Of a stretch of DNA of 64,000 nucleotides, positions 1 through 11,426 are shown one piece after another (position 1 is the first letter of the stretch; each line of letters begins with the position of its first letter). A program made the position numbers and the translations under genes. Source of the DNA: Amphiura filiformis (lineage: Eukaryota; Echinodermata; Ophiuroidea; Amphilepidida; Amphiuridae); the NCBI RefSeq assembly GCF_039555335.1, contig NC_092644.1, forward strand, positions 45,370,667-45,434,666, written 5' to 3'. The notes under the pieces were generated by a model. It searched no databases, had not been told where the DNA came from, and was given only the letters and a program-made list of their open reading frames with translations.

Positions 1-95
1 TATAGGCCCAAGGTGATCTCAAAACCATGCTACATGTATGACCCGAGGCGCAGCCAAGGGTCATAGCATGGTTTAGAGATCACTGCGGGCCTATA
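1..95. repeat. Foldback palindrome with short loop
   Basis: The two arms, about 38 bp each, are reverse complements with few mismatches: the left starts TATAGGCCC and the right ends GGGCCTATA, around a loop containing gaggcgcagcc. It is probably a miniature inverted-repeat element or the end of a larger foldback element cut by the window edge. No target duplication can be checked on the left. Confidence 0.75.
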
Positions 96-956
96 ATCTT
101 AACCATTTCCTGAATATAAAGCAGTCAATATTTGTTTTATATACTGAATGAATACATGGATGGTGCGATTGCGCAGTTTGATCGTGACGCACGTGACCAG
201 TCCATAGTTCATTTCCATGGACAGGTCCATAGTTCATTTTGCGGGCATAGTTAATTCAATGACTGCACCTTCAACCAATCAGATGACAGGAATCTATTAT
301 ATGAGGTATATAATTGTAACTATATTAATTTGTTGAAGTTGAAAACTTGAGGCCCGAGGCTGCACACAATATTTAAAGTTAGGAATTATGGGGAGAATTG
401 TATCAGTATTTCCTATGTAATCTCATAAATTATGATGACTAAAATGTGAATAATTTGCCTTCAAAAGGTGAAAGAAACATAGGATTTTCTGTAAAACCCG
501 GAATGTGGAATATGATTTGGGTCGACATCATAATAACACACATCTATTTAGTATTACTATTCTGGATGCGGCCTTTTGATACTAGAAATCACAAACTTTA
601 ATTTTAAAAACAGAATGAGACATCAAGGCTATAGAGTTCATAGCGACACAGACTAAACATAGTAATTTTTTACATTTTTTTTACATTACATGTAATTCGT
701 CTTCCATTGAGGAATGTATAGGTATTAAAGGACTAGGTTTACACTTTACAAATAGATGTATATTTCTAGAGGTTTATTTTCTGAATGGAGACTGTATTGT
801 AAAGTCTCAGTGTCATGGACTTGACAAGAGCTTGGCCAGCCGGGCTGGACCACATGCTTTGCTCCATCTCTGGATATACTCTAACATGTCTAAAGCAACC
901 AGTTGCTACGCTCCTTCTGGATTGTTTACTACATCAGTGTTGTAGTCAAGACCTCT

Positions 957-1098
957 ATGTCCGAGACCGAGACCGAGACCGAGACCTGCCCATCCGAGAC
1001 CGAGACCGAAGACCGAGACCAAACCTTCCGAGACCAAGACCATCCCTTCCGAGACCGAGACCTCTAAGTTCCGAGACCGAGACCGAGACCGAGACCTT
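957..1098. repeat. (GAGACC)n array, left subterminal
   Basis: Runs of the hexamer GAGACC, with spacers such as aagttcc and tgcccatcc, produce low-complexity Arg-Asp peptides in one frame and Arg-Ser peptides on the other strand. These are repeat artefacts rather than genes. The array starts about 20 bp inside the transposon end. Confidence 0.95.
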
Positions 1099-1457
1099 TG
1101 TTTAATCATGAACTGATATCGGAAGCTCGCATCTGATCCTGAACATGACCACTTTATTGGTCCATTTATTGTTAACTCATCATACATGTTATTATCATAT
1201 GATTTCTGTATCTTTATTCTTAACAATTATGTTTACTCTTTATGAAACTCAACTTCCACGTAAGAATTCCGCTGTTGCATCAGCCCCAGACATTCTCTGA
1301 TTCAATCTGAAGTTGAACCTATAGTAGATTTTATTTTAAATCACTAAAAGCAACAACGAAAGTGACAAACTGTTTTGCATTCAAGGCATTAGCCAGAGGG
1401 GTGTCCACTGTCAGTGTCCATGTGTCATTAAAATTATAAACTATTTATCAGTGTACT

Positions 1458-1720
1458 AATATTTAATCATTTCCTATTTTTTTAAAATTAATTAGTGAAA
1501 GTTAATAGGCCTATACTGCATTATCTTGCCATTTTATATATAGGCCTATACTGCATTATTTTGCTATTTTACATATAATATAATTAAATGTAAAATGGGG
1601 CCTATATACATTATTTTGCCATTTTACATATAATATAATTATGTAAAATGGCAAAATAATGCAGTATATAGGCCTATTAGCTCTCACTAATTAATTTAAA
1701 AAACAGGAAATGATAATATT
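1458..1720. mobile_element. Nested palindromic miniature element
   Basis: An inverted repeat of about 65 bp: the left arm contains atcatttcct and aattaattagtga, the right arm contains the reverse complements tcactaattaattt and aggaaatgat. The interior repeats the phrases taggcctata, tgcattattttg and ccattttacatataatata. It sits inside the hAT-like element, so it inserted later or was captured. Confidence 0.8.
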
Positions 1721-1962
1721 ATTATTTTAGGGCAAACATGTTTTTGCCAATTTTACGCATGATTACTCTCTCATAATTTAAACTATTTGTATTTAATATG
1801 CAGTCAATTTTCAAAAATTGGCAGTAGGCCTATGAACATGAACAGTAGGGCCTACATATTCAAGTTGAGTGTATTTCAATACAATGATTATTTTCAACAT
1901 TCAATGAAATTTTGGTACAAAATAAGTTATAAAGAACAACAGAAAATTATATTTTTTCTTCA

Positions 1963-2127
1963 GGTCTCGACAGGTCTCGAACTTAAAATCATCCGAGACC
2001 GAGACTTTTGATGTCCGAGACCGAGACCGAGACCAGACCGAGACCGAGACCTTGACATCGAGACCCGAGACCTGCAAAATCAGGTCTCGAGATGGTCTCG
2101 AGACCGAGACCTGGTCTCGAGACCTAC
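1963..2127. repeat. (GAGACC)n array, right subterminal
   Basis: Same hexamer as at the left end, here mixed with its complement GGTCTC and with the palindromic join GGTCTCGAGACC. It ends directly against the terminal inverted repeat. Confidence 0.95.
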
Positions 2128-2699
2128 AACACTGTACTACATACATGTATAAAGTGACAGCCTGAAAGAAGTGCTATGCAATTTGGTCCTTTCATGCATG
2201 ATGTATCCAGTCTTCTCCGGTTCTCCCTGTAATGCCTTTTTCTACTGCATGAGATCCATGCTGCTTTTTGTTGTGCACATTTACATGTTAGTGAATCACA
2301 CATTACAATCGGATACTATACTACACTAAACACAACAAAAAGGTGATTTCCAGTAACATTACATCAATAAAACCATTTTTCCATTGTCATACACTGCATT
2401 TCAGTTCTCGGCTGCAATTTTAGTTTCTCCACATTGATTTTTTCTCAACTGAATAGCTTTGTTCTGCGCTTTGTTTGTTCTTGTGAATGTTTTGTCCCTG
2501 CAAAAAAGGGGAAGAGGTCTGTGTGGCGTGGCAAAGTTGCCTGTGTATTTGTCTGTTACAACAAATACACTCAAAACTAGCTATAATACTGGCTCGGAGA
2601 GTTTCTCTATGGAACTGCTCAAGAATTTTGTTCTTCCAGGTTTGTGCGATGTCTTGCTGAGCAATTATAGTTGGTGTTAATTGCTATTGATGTGTATTT

Positions 2700-5319
2700 G
2701 GGCAATTCCAAGCAAAAGTGGACATGACTCAAAAAAATGAAATTGCCAATATATATTTCTTTTAACTTTTATATTATTCCAAACAGATGTAAGGTTCAAG
2801 TTATAAACTTTTTTTCGGCATTTTTCTAACATTTTGGTTTTTTTTTAGTTTCTTTGGAGAGTGTATTTTAAGTGAAAAACTCCTGTTCAACTTAGATATT
2901 TTCAAGGGGCCTATTTTATTAAACATGGGCACTTTTCTTTTAAATTTGATACATTTTATATCTCTGAAATATGGTCTTCAAGAAACATCCAACACATTTT
3001 AAATAATCCCCCACTAATTTTTTTCTTTCATTGCGTTTTCATAGCACTAAATATGGCGTAGCACGAGTTACCGAAAGATGCATTTTTTTATATATTTTCA
3101 AAATGTTGGCAATTTAATTGATGCCACTTATTATTTTCCTTCTACTAGTAGTGCCTTGAGTAAAAATAAGAAATTAATATACAAAACACTATCCATCACA
3201 TAATAATGACCCATTTAAAACTGTAGCACGAGTTACCAGTAGCACGAGTTACCGATGTAGCACGAGTTACCATAGCCCACTTCCCCCTGTACCAGCAAAG
3301 GTAATGCAAAATCTACCACTTGGCAGCAATAGAGGATCTCCCAACTACATGAATATGCATTTATATGTGACCATGATATTGGTAACAGCTTTCTAGCAGC
3401 AGTACTGGAGGGGAAGGGGGCAGCCTGCCCCATGACAAACTAGAATTATGCAGTTCGTAATTAAGGTGCCCATACACACACACACACAAAAAGTGTGTAA
3501 ATAACAAAAGGTTTGTAAATAAAAATAATATGCAATATGCAAATAAGCTCATTAATATTCATAAATATGCAAATAACATGACACAAAATTATACAGCACA
3601 TCAGGCCACCATATCCAACCAAACCAAGTTTGAAGTTGATTGGTTATTGTGTTTATAATGCTGCAAAGTGGATTAATGAAAATGTAGGCAAAATTTGTAA
3701 ATAAGCTCATTAATATTCATAAATATGCAAATAACATAACACAAAACTACACAGCACATCAAGCCACCATTATTTTATCACCATACCGGTACCAAGTTTG
3801 CAGTTATTGTGTTGGAGCTGTACAGTGGATTAATGAATTTGCTTCCGCCTGGACAGCCAAACAAAGAAAGAAAGAAACAAACAACCAGGCAACCACACAT
3901 GTGTGGGGGCCAAAAATTAAAGAGAAAAGTGACCTCCTGTCGCAGGAAAATTAAAGTAAAAATATGGAAGGCAAAGATAGAGATAAGATTCAAGAAGCCA
4001 GTTTCCACCCCGATCATGTGCCAAAATAGTGTAAATTTATTTATACCAAATTTTTGCACACACCAATAAAGTCCTTTTTTTTTAAGCTCAAAGACTTTAC
4101 ATTGTACAGTCTCTCTAAAAAAACATGCTATTTAGCATATATCCCACTATCAATACCTGGTCAAAATGATGCAACCAAAAATTTTAGCCCTCCACCTCCT
4201 AGGATCTAGCCTAAGAACCAATCAATTAATATGGGCTTCATGGAAGAACAGAGGATACCTTAAAACATCCACTGAATGAGTAACCGAGGCAAAAGAAGAA
4301 ATAAAACAAACAAAATAGATACTGGAAATCCTGAGATTAACAGCCACAGTGACATTGTTGATACTGAGATTTGTATAGTTCTGAGATTTGTATTGGAAAT
4401 TGGTTTGTTGTTGAGTGTAATGAGGCTCATTTTCCAGCTTAGTGAAGTGATTGAAATCGGGCAAACTAGAGTATTTGCACCAAGCAGGAAATGGTCTCAA
4501 CCAAAAGATGACCAAACATTCTATAACTCAGAAAGCAATTTTTAAAAAACTTACAGAGCAAATAACCATGAACATTAAAAGTTTTGTGAGGGAATTTAGA
4601 GTCAAATAACATGGAAGTAAAAGTTTTATCAATTGTTGACTGTTCAATTTAACTGTTTAAATTTAAGCCCTAGAATAAAATATCCAAACAGGATCAAGCA
4701 AGGCGGATGTAAGGCTGGGATGTTTGTATGTAATGTGTGTGGTACATTGCATGCTGGTACATACACTGAATAGTGTTATTTGTACATAGATGGGTTATTT
4801 GGGGGGTTATTTGTACATAGATTGGTTGGTCATTACACCAGTTGTTGAGGAATTGTTATCAAAAAAAATTGACATTTAGATGAACAATACCATTTTATAT
4901 ATGGCGGACAAACTGTAGCACGAGTTACCGTATACGAGTTACCATGTTTTTTGCCAGTCAATGTAAAACTATGAGGGGCACAACTTTTTAAGGTATACCA
5001 AAACAAACCTTATTATAGCAATTACTTATCATATAATCAATAAGGCTTTAGTGTTTTTTGTTTTAGCACACCATCAAAATAAAAATGAGTGATTTTTAAG
5101 CATGTCCTCTGCTCAGTAGCACGAGTTACCGATTTTACAGCTGTCCCATACATACAAAAGTTGATATCCTGAATTAGCAATACTATGAGGATCTAGCCTT
5201 GAATGTTGGGTATTAAAATACAAAAAATACAGATTCCAATCAAATCAATTTAAAAGCTGGAGCACAAAGTATGTAAAAGGACGCCATAAAGTGTAGCACG
5301 AGTTACCGTGGAATTGCCC
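2700..5319. mobile_element. 2.6 kb TIR element with internal GTTACC-type repeats
   Basis: The termini form the inverted repeat GGGCAATTCCA / TGGAATTGCCC and are flanked by ATTT (2696-2699 and 5320-5323). Removing the element restores the uninterrupted intron of the paralogue at 10275-10300. Inside are at least seven copies of GTAGCACGAGTTACC, all in the same orientation, starting at 3058, 3223, 3239, 3257, 4914, 5116 and 5293, plus a shortened one at about 4931. No long reading frame or recognisable transposase is present. The superfamily is not assigned; the apparent target duplication is 4 bp, but the site is T-rich and the exact length is uncertain. Confidence 0.85.
3539..3850. repeat. Tandem duplication, about 159 bp period
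   Basis: The phrase aaataagctcattaatatt begins near 3541 and again near 3700. It is followed both times by aaatatgcaaataaca, acagcacatca and a stretch ending tggattaatgaa. It lies inside the 2.6 kb element and is followed by an aaagaaagaaac simple-sequence tail. Confidence 0.8.
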
Positions 5320-6580
5320 ATTTTTAGTTCCTACTTTTCATATGCCATCTACATCATTTAGCACTTTTCAAACCGGTATTTTCAATTTTTCATGTACTTC
5401 CATTATTTGTTGCATTACCAGCAGTATTTGGTATTGTTTCATATAAGTTTTTGAAAAAGATAACATTGGTCTGTTTTTGTAATGTGAAAGAATCGATTCT
5501 TCTCTTTAGTATTTGAATTGTTTTGATCTGTTTTCTTCATTCAGTGTGTGTAAGAGGTGGTGGCAACTGATGCAAAATGGAAGCTTGTGGAAGAAAATCT
5601 TGATTGATGATCATGAATATGGCGGACCACTTGAAACATCCAGAATGGAAGAACTATTTAATACCTATGCGAGTAAATATACAACGGTCATACATATAAA
5701 TAGGGGCAGCTGTAACATTTTGGATAAAATTAATAGGAAATGTCCAAACTTACAGGATCTGCATATTGAATTCCATAAAGAGGACTTATTGAGAGGTGAC
5801 TTCAATCCCCTGATAAGTGCACGTACAGGTGCAGCATTAACAAAATTGGTCTTTTACAAGTGTAGAATTGCATCAAGACTGTTATTAGCAAAACTGATTG
5901 AGACTTGTGGTCAAGATTGCAGAAATTTGGAAATGCTTCATCTTGACTTCTTTGTACTGGACTCACATGATAGTGTTGATGTTGAGATTAAAACAAAGAA
6001 GGCAATTGGAATGCTCAGTAACAACAGAAATATGCAAAGTCTGCGTCTGCGTGGCGTTGATTTAAGGGTAGATTCTGCTGGGATGAGAAAAATGGCAAGT
6101 CAAATGCTTGAACTGAGAGAACTTGTCTTTGCAGGAACCTTGGATGTGACAGATGATTTCCTTGTCATCATAAGCTCGTCTTTTCGAAGCTAGAGACTTT
6201 GAAATTGATATTTTGTGTAGTCTTGACTGATACAGGACTACTAGCGCTCTCTCACCATCCGAACATCAAACTGCTCGTTTTGATTAATACGTCACCTGAA
6301 ATAACCAAGGATGCAATAATCAGAACCATAAGCACAATGCCCAAGATTGGTGAAGTAAGGATACGTCAGTTTCCAGAAAGTGAACAAAACTATGACAATC
6401 TTGAAGAAGAAATCAAAAAGATTAAGCCCAATGTTGAGGTATACATCGATCCAGAATGCTAACAGAAGAGATGTGATATAATATATCGGAGAACACCAGA
6501 ATATTGGCTATTAAAGGTAAAAACATAAGACTAGAAAAGTAGCTGCCAACCAAAGAGATAGATAGATTTGGTTTACTATA

Positions 6581-6833
6581 TGTGACATGATCAAGGGGAA
6601 TGAGTCACATGTCAGCCCTGGTAGAAAATGAGTTTTACACATGTATCTAAAGAGGACATTTAGAGCTTTCAGAAACTGAAAACTCCATGTTGATGTGACT
6701 TTTCTTTGTGAAGTTACGTCAATTTATCAATCGCCGAAAACAACATAAAACGAAAGAATTTTAACACTTTCTTTGCCAATATCTCAAAATCAATATTAGC
6801 GACATCCGACTCATTTCCCTTGATCGTGTCACA
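6581..6833. mobile_element. Miniature TIR element with TA duplication
   Basis: Ends are TGTGACATGATCAAGGGG and the near-complement CCCTTGATCGTGTCACA, flanked by TA. Length is 253 bp with no coding content. TIRs with TA duplication fit a Tc1/mariner-type miniature element. It lies at the junction between the two copies of the segmental duplication. Confidence 0.8.
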
Positions 6834-7477
6834 TATTAATTTGTTAATTTGTAGATGTTGAAAACTTGAGGCCTGAGGTTAAACACAAGATTTAAAGGTT
6901 AGGATTTATGTGGAGAATTGTGTCAGTATTTCCTATGTAATCTCTTAAATTATGATGACTAAAATTTGAATAATTTTCCTTCAAAAGGTGAAAGAAACAG
7001 GATTTTCTGTAAAACCCGGAATGTGGAATATGATTTGGGTTGACATCATAATAATTTTGTTTGATCACATCATTAAACCACCCTCCACATACATCTCTTT
7101 ATTACTATTCTGGATGAGGCCTTTTGATACTATAAATCACAAACTTTAATTTTAAAAACAAAATGAGACATCAAGGCTTTCGAGTTCATAGCGACACAGA
7201 CTAAACATAGTAATTTCTATTATTTCATTTTTTTCCCCGTTACATGTAATTTGTCTTCCATTGAGGAGTGTAGAGGTAAGGACTAGGTTTACAATTAAGA
7301 TATATCTTAGCAACTAGTTACTTTTTACTTCATTCACATGTGTGTTATTCATGTCTGTAGTAATCTTTGCATGGTTAGAGAGGACAGTGTTTACCGCAGG
7401 CTGTCCCAATCTGTCTCTGTTATTTATTTGGAGCCCTTAAGATTAAAGATAGCAACTAGTTACTTTTACTTCATTCA

Positions 7478-7553
7478 CTTAGGGGTACTACACCCCTGGC
7501 CAATTTGTGCCTATTTTTGCATTTTTCTCAAAAATTATAGCGCATTGGTGACA
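7478..7553. mobile_element. Fragment of TTAA foldback family
   Basis: The sequence ggggtactacacccctgg followed by tgcctatttttgcatttttc matches one arm of the complete copies at 48819, 51146 and 62467, closest to the 62467 copy. It stops abruptly at agtaatctttgc, where it joins the 145 bp repeat, as if recombined there. Confidence 0.8.
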
Positions 7554-7680
7554 AGTAATCTTTGCATGATAAGAGAGGACAGTGTTTACTGCAGGCTGTC
7601 CCAATCTGTCACTGTTGTTTATGTGGAGCCCTTATAAGATTAAAGATAGTAACTAGTTACTTTTTACCTCATTCACTTAA

Positions 7681-8129
7681 AGCCATATTATAACATTTTC
7701 AAACAAAATAGATTAGCATTTATTTGCCATAAAATGTTAGCTTTTACTGTCAGATATATCCCTTTTATTTTTGAGCGAACAACTACGGCTAAGCAAAAGA
7801 AAATTGGAATTTACTACCGGCGCACATGTCGCCAATACGTAACACTCCTTTGGTCATATTGTGATACGACCCTTTGTTGTGTATATATCACCGTCGCTTT
7901 ACGCCGTGTACGCACTGTGTGTTATGAACATCGTGTATGTGTTCGACTAATAATTCCATCGTAATAATAAAGCTCCGGTTCCGGCGTTTTATTCAAAATC
8001 ACTACAGCACCTGGAGTCTTGATTTTTGCAGGGTATATTGGTTTAATAAAGCACAATTTAATCGTGTAAAAAAAGGAATTTTTAAAATTCAGTGAGGGCG
8101 TCTTCCTCAGCAAATGTTATAATATGGCT
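7681..8129. mobile_element. TTAA-flanked miniature transposon, 449 bp
   Basis: Inverted termini AGCCATATTATAAC and GTTATAATATGGCT, flanked by TTAA on both sides (7677-7680 and 8130-8133). The surrounding 145 bp repeat shows the empty site cattcacttaatgtg at 8271-8285. TTAA targets are typical of piggyBac and a few other superfamilies. No transposase reading frame is recognised. Confidence 0.88.
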
Positions 8130-9204
8130 TTAATGTGTGTTATTCATGTCTGTAGTAATCTTTGCATGATTAGAGAGGACAGTGTTTACCGCAGGCTGTC
8201 CTAATCTGTCTCTGTTGTTTATGTGGAGCCCTTAAGATTAAAGATAGCAACTAGTTACTTTTTACCTCATTCACTTAATGTGTGTTACTCATGTCTGTAG
8301 TAATCTTTGTATGGTTAGAGAGGACAGTGTTTACCGCAGGCTGTCCCAATCTGTCTCGGTTGTTTATGTGGAGCCCTTAAGATTAAAGATAGCAACTAGT
8401 TACTTTTTACCTCATTCATTTGATATGTGTTACTCATGTCTGTAGTAATCTTTGCCAGGTTAGAGAGGATGATATGTACCCCAGGCTGTCCCAATCTGTC
8501 TCAGTTGTTTATGGGAAGCCCTTAAGATTGCAACTAGTTACTTTTTACCTCATTCACTAAGGGTAGATGCGGTATTGATGTTTTGCAAAAGTTCATTCTA
8601 CAAATCATATACTTTGAAAACTTGCTTAATTTATTGTTGTTAATGAGTTATGTACATTTACAAAAGTGTTGTTGTTTCGGCCCTCTTTACAACATTGGCG
8701 GGCCTTATAACATCGGTATTAATATCAAAATATTTTATTTTGGGAGTTGTCTTGTGACATCTCGCCAGAAGCGTCACAAATTATTAATTGAGTCTTTGTA
8801 CTTTTGTCTACTTTCTTTAACACACAAAATATAGACCAGAAAGGTCAACTAATAGCACTCTGAACGTGGGTCTACTTTTCGGCGTAGTGGTAAAAGCCTA
8901 ACATTTCCCGCCAAGAGCTGATCAAACTATACTCATGTCTGTAGTAATCTTTGCATGGTTAGAGAGGACGATGTGTACCCCAGGCTGTCCCAATCTGTCT
9001 CGGTTGTTTATGGAGCCCTTAAGATAGCAACTGAAGTCCATATGCCTTCTTGAGACAATAATGTAAAATCAATTTATGTGATTTTCTCAAAAATTGCTCT
9101 AATTGCAGGAAATGCTACACAATGTAGTTGGATTCCCTGCGTATCATTTCCTTTTTGAAAATGTATACTTTTATTGAAAAAAAAACACTAAAAAAACCAC
9201 AGTG

Positions 9205-9562
9205 ATTTATAGCGCTTTTCGTACAGGCACAGCGCCTAGACGTTGATCCATAAGCCTCAGCACACTTTACAGGTTGTCACTGACCATTACATTTACATCA
9301 TTCCATAAACCATTTAACAACAAATCAGGGACTTTGCTGCTGCAAGAGCGCACACCCTAAACATTCCACAAATAACCATCGCAACCAGGATCAGGGCCCG
9401 AGTTTCGTACGGGTTGCAACAAGACAATAAGCAGTAAGTTCCTTGTTCAGGGGAATTTCAAGCTAACTCAATTTTTCCACAAGAGCATACTAGGCACCGC
9501 CAGCGTTCAGACCCGCAACCTCTCGCACCATAGTCGAATGCCTTAACGATTGAGCTACAATG
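9205..9562 (-). mobile_element. tRNA-derived SINE, reverse strand
   Basis: On the minus strand it starts with a tRNA-like head, TGTAGCTCAATCGTTAAGGC (box A) and GCGGGTCTGAACGC (box B-like). It ends near 9205 with the tail AAAAGCGCTATAAATC. Box A, box B and a LINE-like tail are the usual SINE design. Box B departs from the GGTTCGANNCC consensus, so the copy is probably inactive. Confidence 0.65.
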
Positions 9563-10199
9563 TAACTTGACTGCTTATCTGATTTATATACTTATCATCA
9601 TTACGTTTAGAGACAATGAAAAAGAATATCTAAATTACTGCCTCAAGGAATTAGGTATATCTGTTTTCAATTTGCTGCCTGCAGCAGTCTCAATCAGTTA
9701 GCTGTCATGGGCTTGACAACAGCTTGGCCAGCTGGGCTGGACCACATGCTTTGCTCCATCTCTGGATATACTCTAACATGTCTAAAGCAACCAGTTGCTA
9801 CGCTCCTTCTGAATTGTCTATTACATGTATAAAGTGACAGCCTGAAAGAAGTGCTATGCAATTTGTTCCTTTCATGTATCCAGTCTTCTCCAGTTCTCCC
9901 TATAATGCTTTTTGTCTACTGCATGAGATCCACATTACAATCAGACACAACACTGCACTAAACACCACAGAAATAAAAGCATTTTTGCATTGTGACATAC
10001 ACTGCACCTTCAGTTCTCGGCTGCAATTTTAGTTTCTCCACTTTGAGTTACACTCAACTGAGTAGCTTTGTTCTGTGCTTTGTTTGTTCTTGTGAATGTT
10101 TTGTCCCTGCAAAAAAGGGGAAGAGATCCGTGTGGCAAAGTTGCCTGTGTATTTGTCGTAACAGAGAAATACACTCAAACGGGCCCTGAGAGTTTCTCT

Positions 10200-11426
10200 A
10201 TGGAACTGCTCAAGAAATTTGTTCTTTCAAGTTTGTGTGATATCTTGCTGTTATAGTTGGTGTTAAAAACTATTGCTGTGTATTTTTGCTTTCTACTTTT
10301 CATATGCCATCTACATTTAGCACTTTTCTATCTATCAAACAGGTATTTTCAATATTTTATTTACTTTCATTATTTGTTGCATTATAGCAATATTTGGGAT
10401 TGTTTTTGAAAAAGATCTGGTCTGTTTCTGTAAAAAAAATGTGAAAGTATAGATTCTTCTCGATCTGAATTTGAAATGTTTGATCTGTTTTCTTCATCCA
10501 GTGTGTGCAAGAAGTGGTGGCAGCTGATACAAAATAGAAGCTTTTGGAAGAAAATCTTGATTGATGATCATGAATATGGCGGAACACTTGAAACATCCAG
10601 AGTGGAAGAACTATTAAATACCTATGCCAGTAAATACACAACGGTCATACATACAAATAGAGGCAGCTGTAATATTTTGGATAAAATTAGTAAGAAATGT
10701 CCAAAATTACAGGATCTGCATATTGAATTCCATAAAGAGGACTTCAAAAGTGACTTCAGTCAACTTATAAGTGCAAGAACAGGTGCAGCATTAACAAAAT
10801 TGGTCTTTTACAAGTGTAAAATTATGTCAAGACTGTTATTAGCAGAACTGATTGAGACTTGTGGTCAAGATTGCAGAAATTTGGAAATGCTTCATCTTGA
10901 CATCTGTGTACAGGACTATACATCATCAGTTGATGTTGATATTAAAATAGAAAAGGCAATTGGAATGCTCAGTAACAACAGAAATATGCAAAGTCTGCAT
11001 CTGCATGGACTTGATTTAAGGGTAGATTCTGCTGGGATGAGAAAAATGGCAAGTCAAATGCTTGAACTGAGGGAACTTGTCTTTGCAGAAACCTTTGATG
11101 TGACAGATGATTTCCTCGTCATCATAAGCTCTCCTTTTCCGAAGCTAGAGACTTTGAAATTGATTATTTGTGCAGACCTGACCGATACAGGACTACTAGC
11201 ACTTTCTCATCATCCTAATATCAAACTGCTTGGTTTAATATATACATCACCATCAATAACCAAGGATGCAATAATCAGAACCATAAGCGCAATGCCCAAG
11301 ATTGCTGAAGTAAGGATATGTTACCAGTTTACAGAAAATGAACAAAACTATGACAATATCAAAGAAGAAATCAAACAGATTAAGCCCAATGTTGAGATAT
11401 ACATCAATTCAGGGGACCATATGTAA
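10200..11426 (+). CDS. F-box/leucine-rich-repeat protein, two exons, 326 aa
   Basis: Proposed join: 10200-10255 and 10502-11426 (981 nt, in phase). Residues 1-40 look like an F-box: MELLKKFVL then CDILL, VCKKWWQL and FWKKI, matching the family pattern of ELL...DLL...VCKRW. The rest shows irregular leucine-rich repeats around residues 88-96, 116-126, 145-153, 180-192, 206-214, 233-244 and 258-265 (for example LETLKLI then CADLTDTGLLALS). F-box/LRR proteins normally link a substrate to the SCF ubiquitin ligase; the substrate here is unknown. The ATG at 10200 is chosen because indels upstream of it, compared with the paralogue, are not multiples of three. The donor (gttggt) is weak; an alternative start inside exon 2 (ATG at 10476) would remove most of the F-box. 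Frame, Cys-rich LRR spacing and paralogue conservation support a functional gene. Confidence 0.8.

Larger units (their letters stand above)
935..2134. mobile_element. hAT-like non-autonomous DNA transposon, 1.2 kb
   Basis: Termini are CAGTGTTGTAG and CTACAACACTG, a perfect 11 bp inverted repeat. They are flanked on both sides by the 8 bp direct repeat TACTACAT (927-934 and 2135-2142). The empty site survives in the duplicated copy near 9815, where attgtctattacatgtata runs without interruption. An 8 bp duplication and CA...TG ends are typical of the hAT superfamily. No transposase is visible. Arrays of GAGACC lie just inside both ends, the place where hAT transposases usually bind subterminal repeats; that role is inferred. 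Confidence 0.92.
2609..6462 (+). pseudogene. F-box/LRR-like gene, frameshifted copy
   Basis: Paralogue of the intact gene at 10200-11426. Exon 1 (2609-2669) encodes an F-box start (MELLKNFVL...CDVLL); exon 2 (5545-6462) starts after an AG acceptor with VCKRWWQL and continues through leucine-rich repeats to a TAA. Two lesions are visible by comparison. A net 5 bp gain in exon 1 (agcaat against t, near 2661) puts the donor out of phase with exon 2. A single C is missing near 6185 (cttttcgaag against cttttccgaag), giving an immediate TAG, while the downstream frame stays open and recognisable to 6462. The intron is enlarged by a 2.6 kb transposon. It is most likely a pseudogene; a sequencing error could explain one lesion but hardly both. 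Confidence 0.82.
327..6478 (+). repeat. Segmental duplication, copy A (contains broken F-box gene)
   Basis: Sequence from about 327 matches that from about 6846 over several hundred bases (for example the shared phrases aaaacttgaggcc and tttcctatgtaatctc), then again at 820-930 versus 9710-9820, 2143-2700 versus 9825-10290 and 5320-6462 versus 10300-11426. Copy A carries two insertions missing from copy B: 935-2134 and 2700-5319. The duplication is therefore older than both insertions. Block borders are approximate. Confidence 0.85.
7339..9030 (+). repeat. 145 bp tandem repeat, about six copies, interrupted
   Basis: Units contain ctgtagtaatctttgcatgg, gaggacagtgtttaccgcag, gctgtcccaatctgtc and agcaactagttacttttt. 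The marker tgtagtaatc starts at 7356, 8151, 8296, 8441 and 8940, with a truncated copy near 7550; the clean spacing is 145 bp. The array is interrupted by a TTAA-element fragment (7478-7553), a complete TTAA-flanked element (7681-8129) and about 350 bp of unassigned sequence at 8559-8930. Confidence 0.88.

Noticed and set aside
906..1226. Arg-Ser-rich reading frame (SR-protein-like) on the minus strand and Arg-Asp frame on the plus strand
   Set aside because: Both come from the GAGACC hexamer array inside a transposon; no domain outside the repeat.
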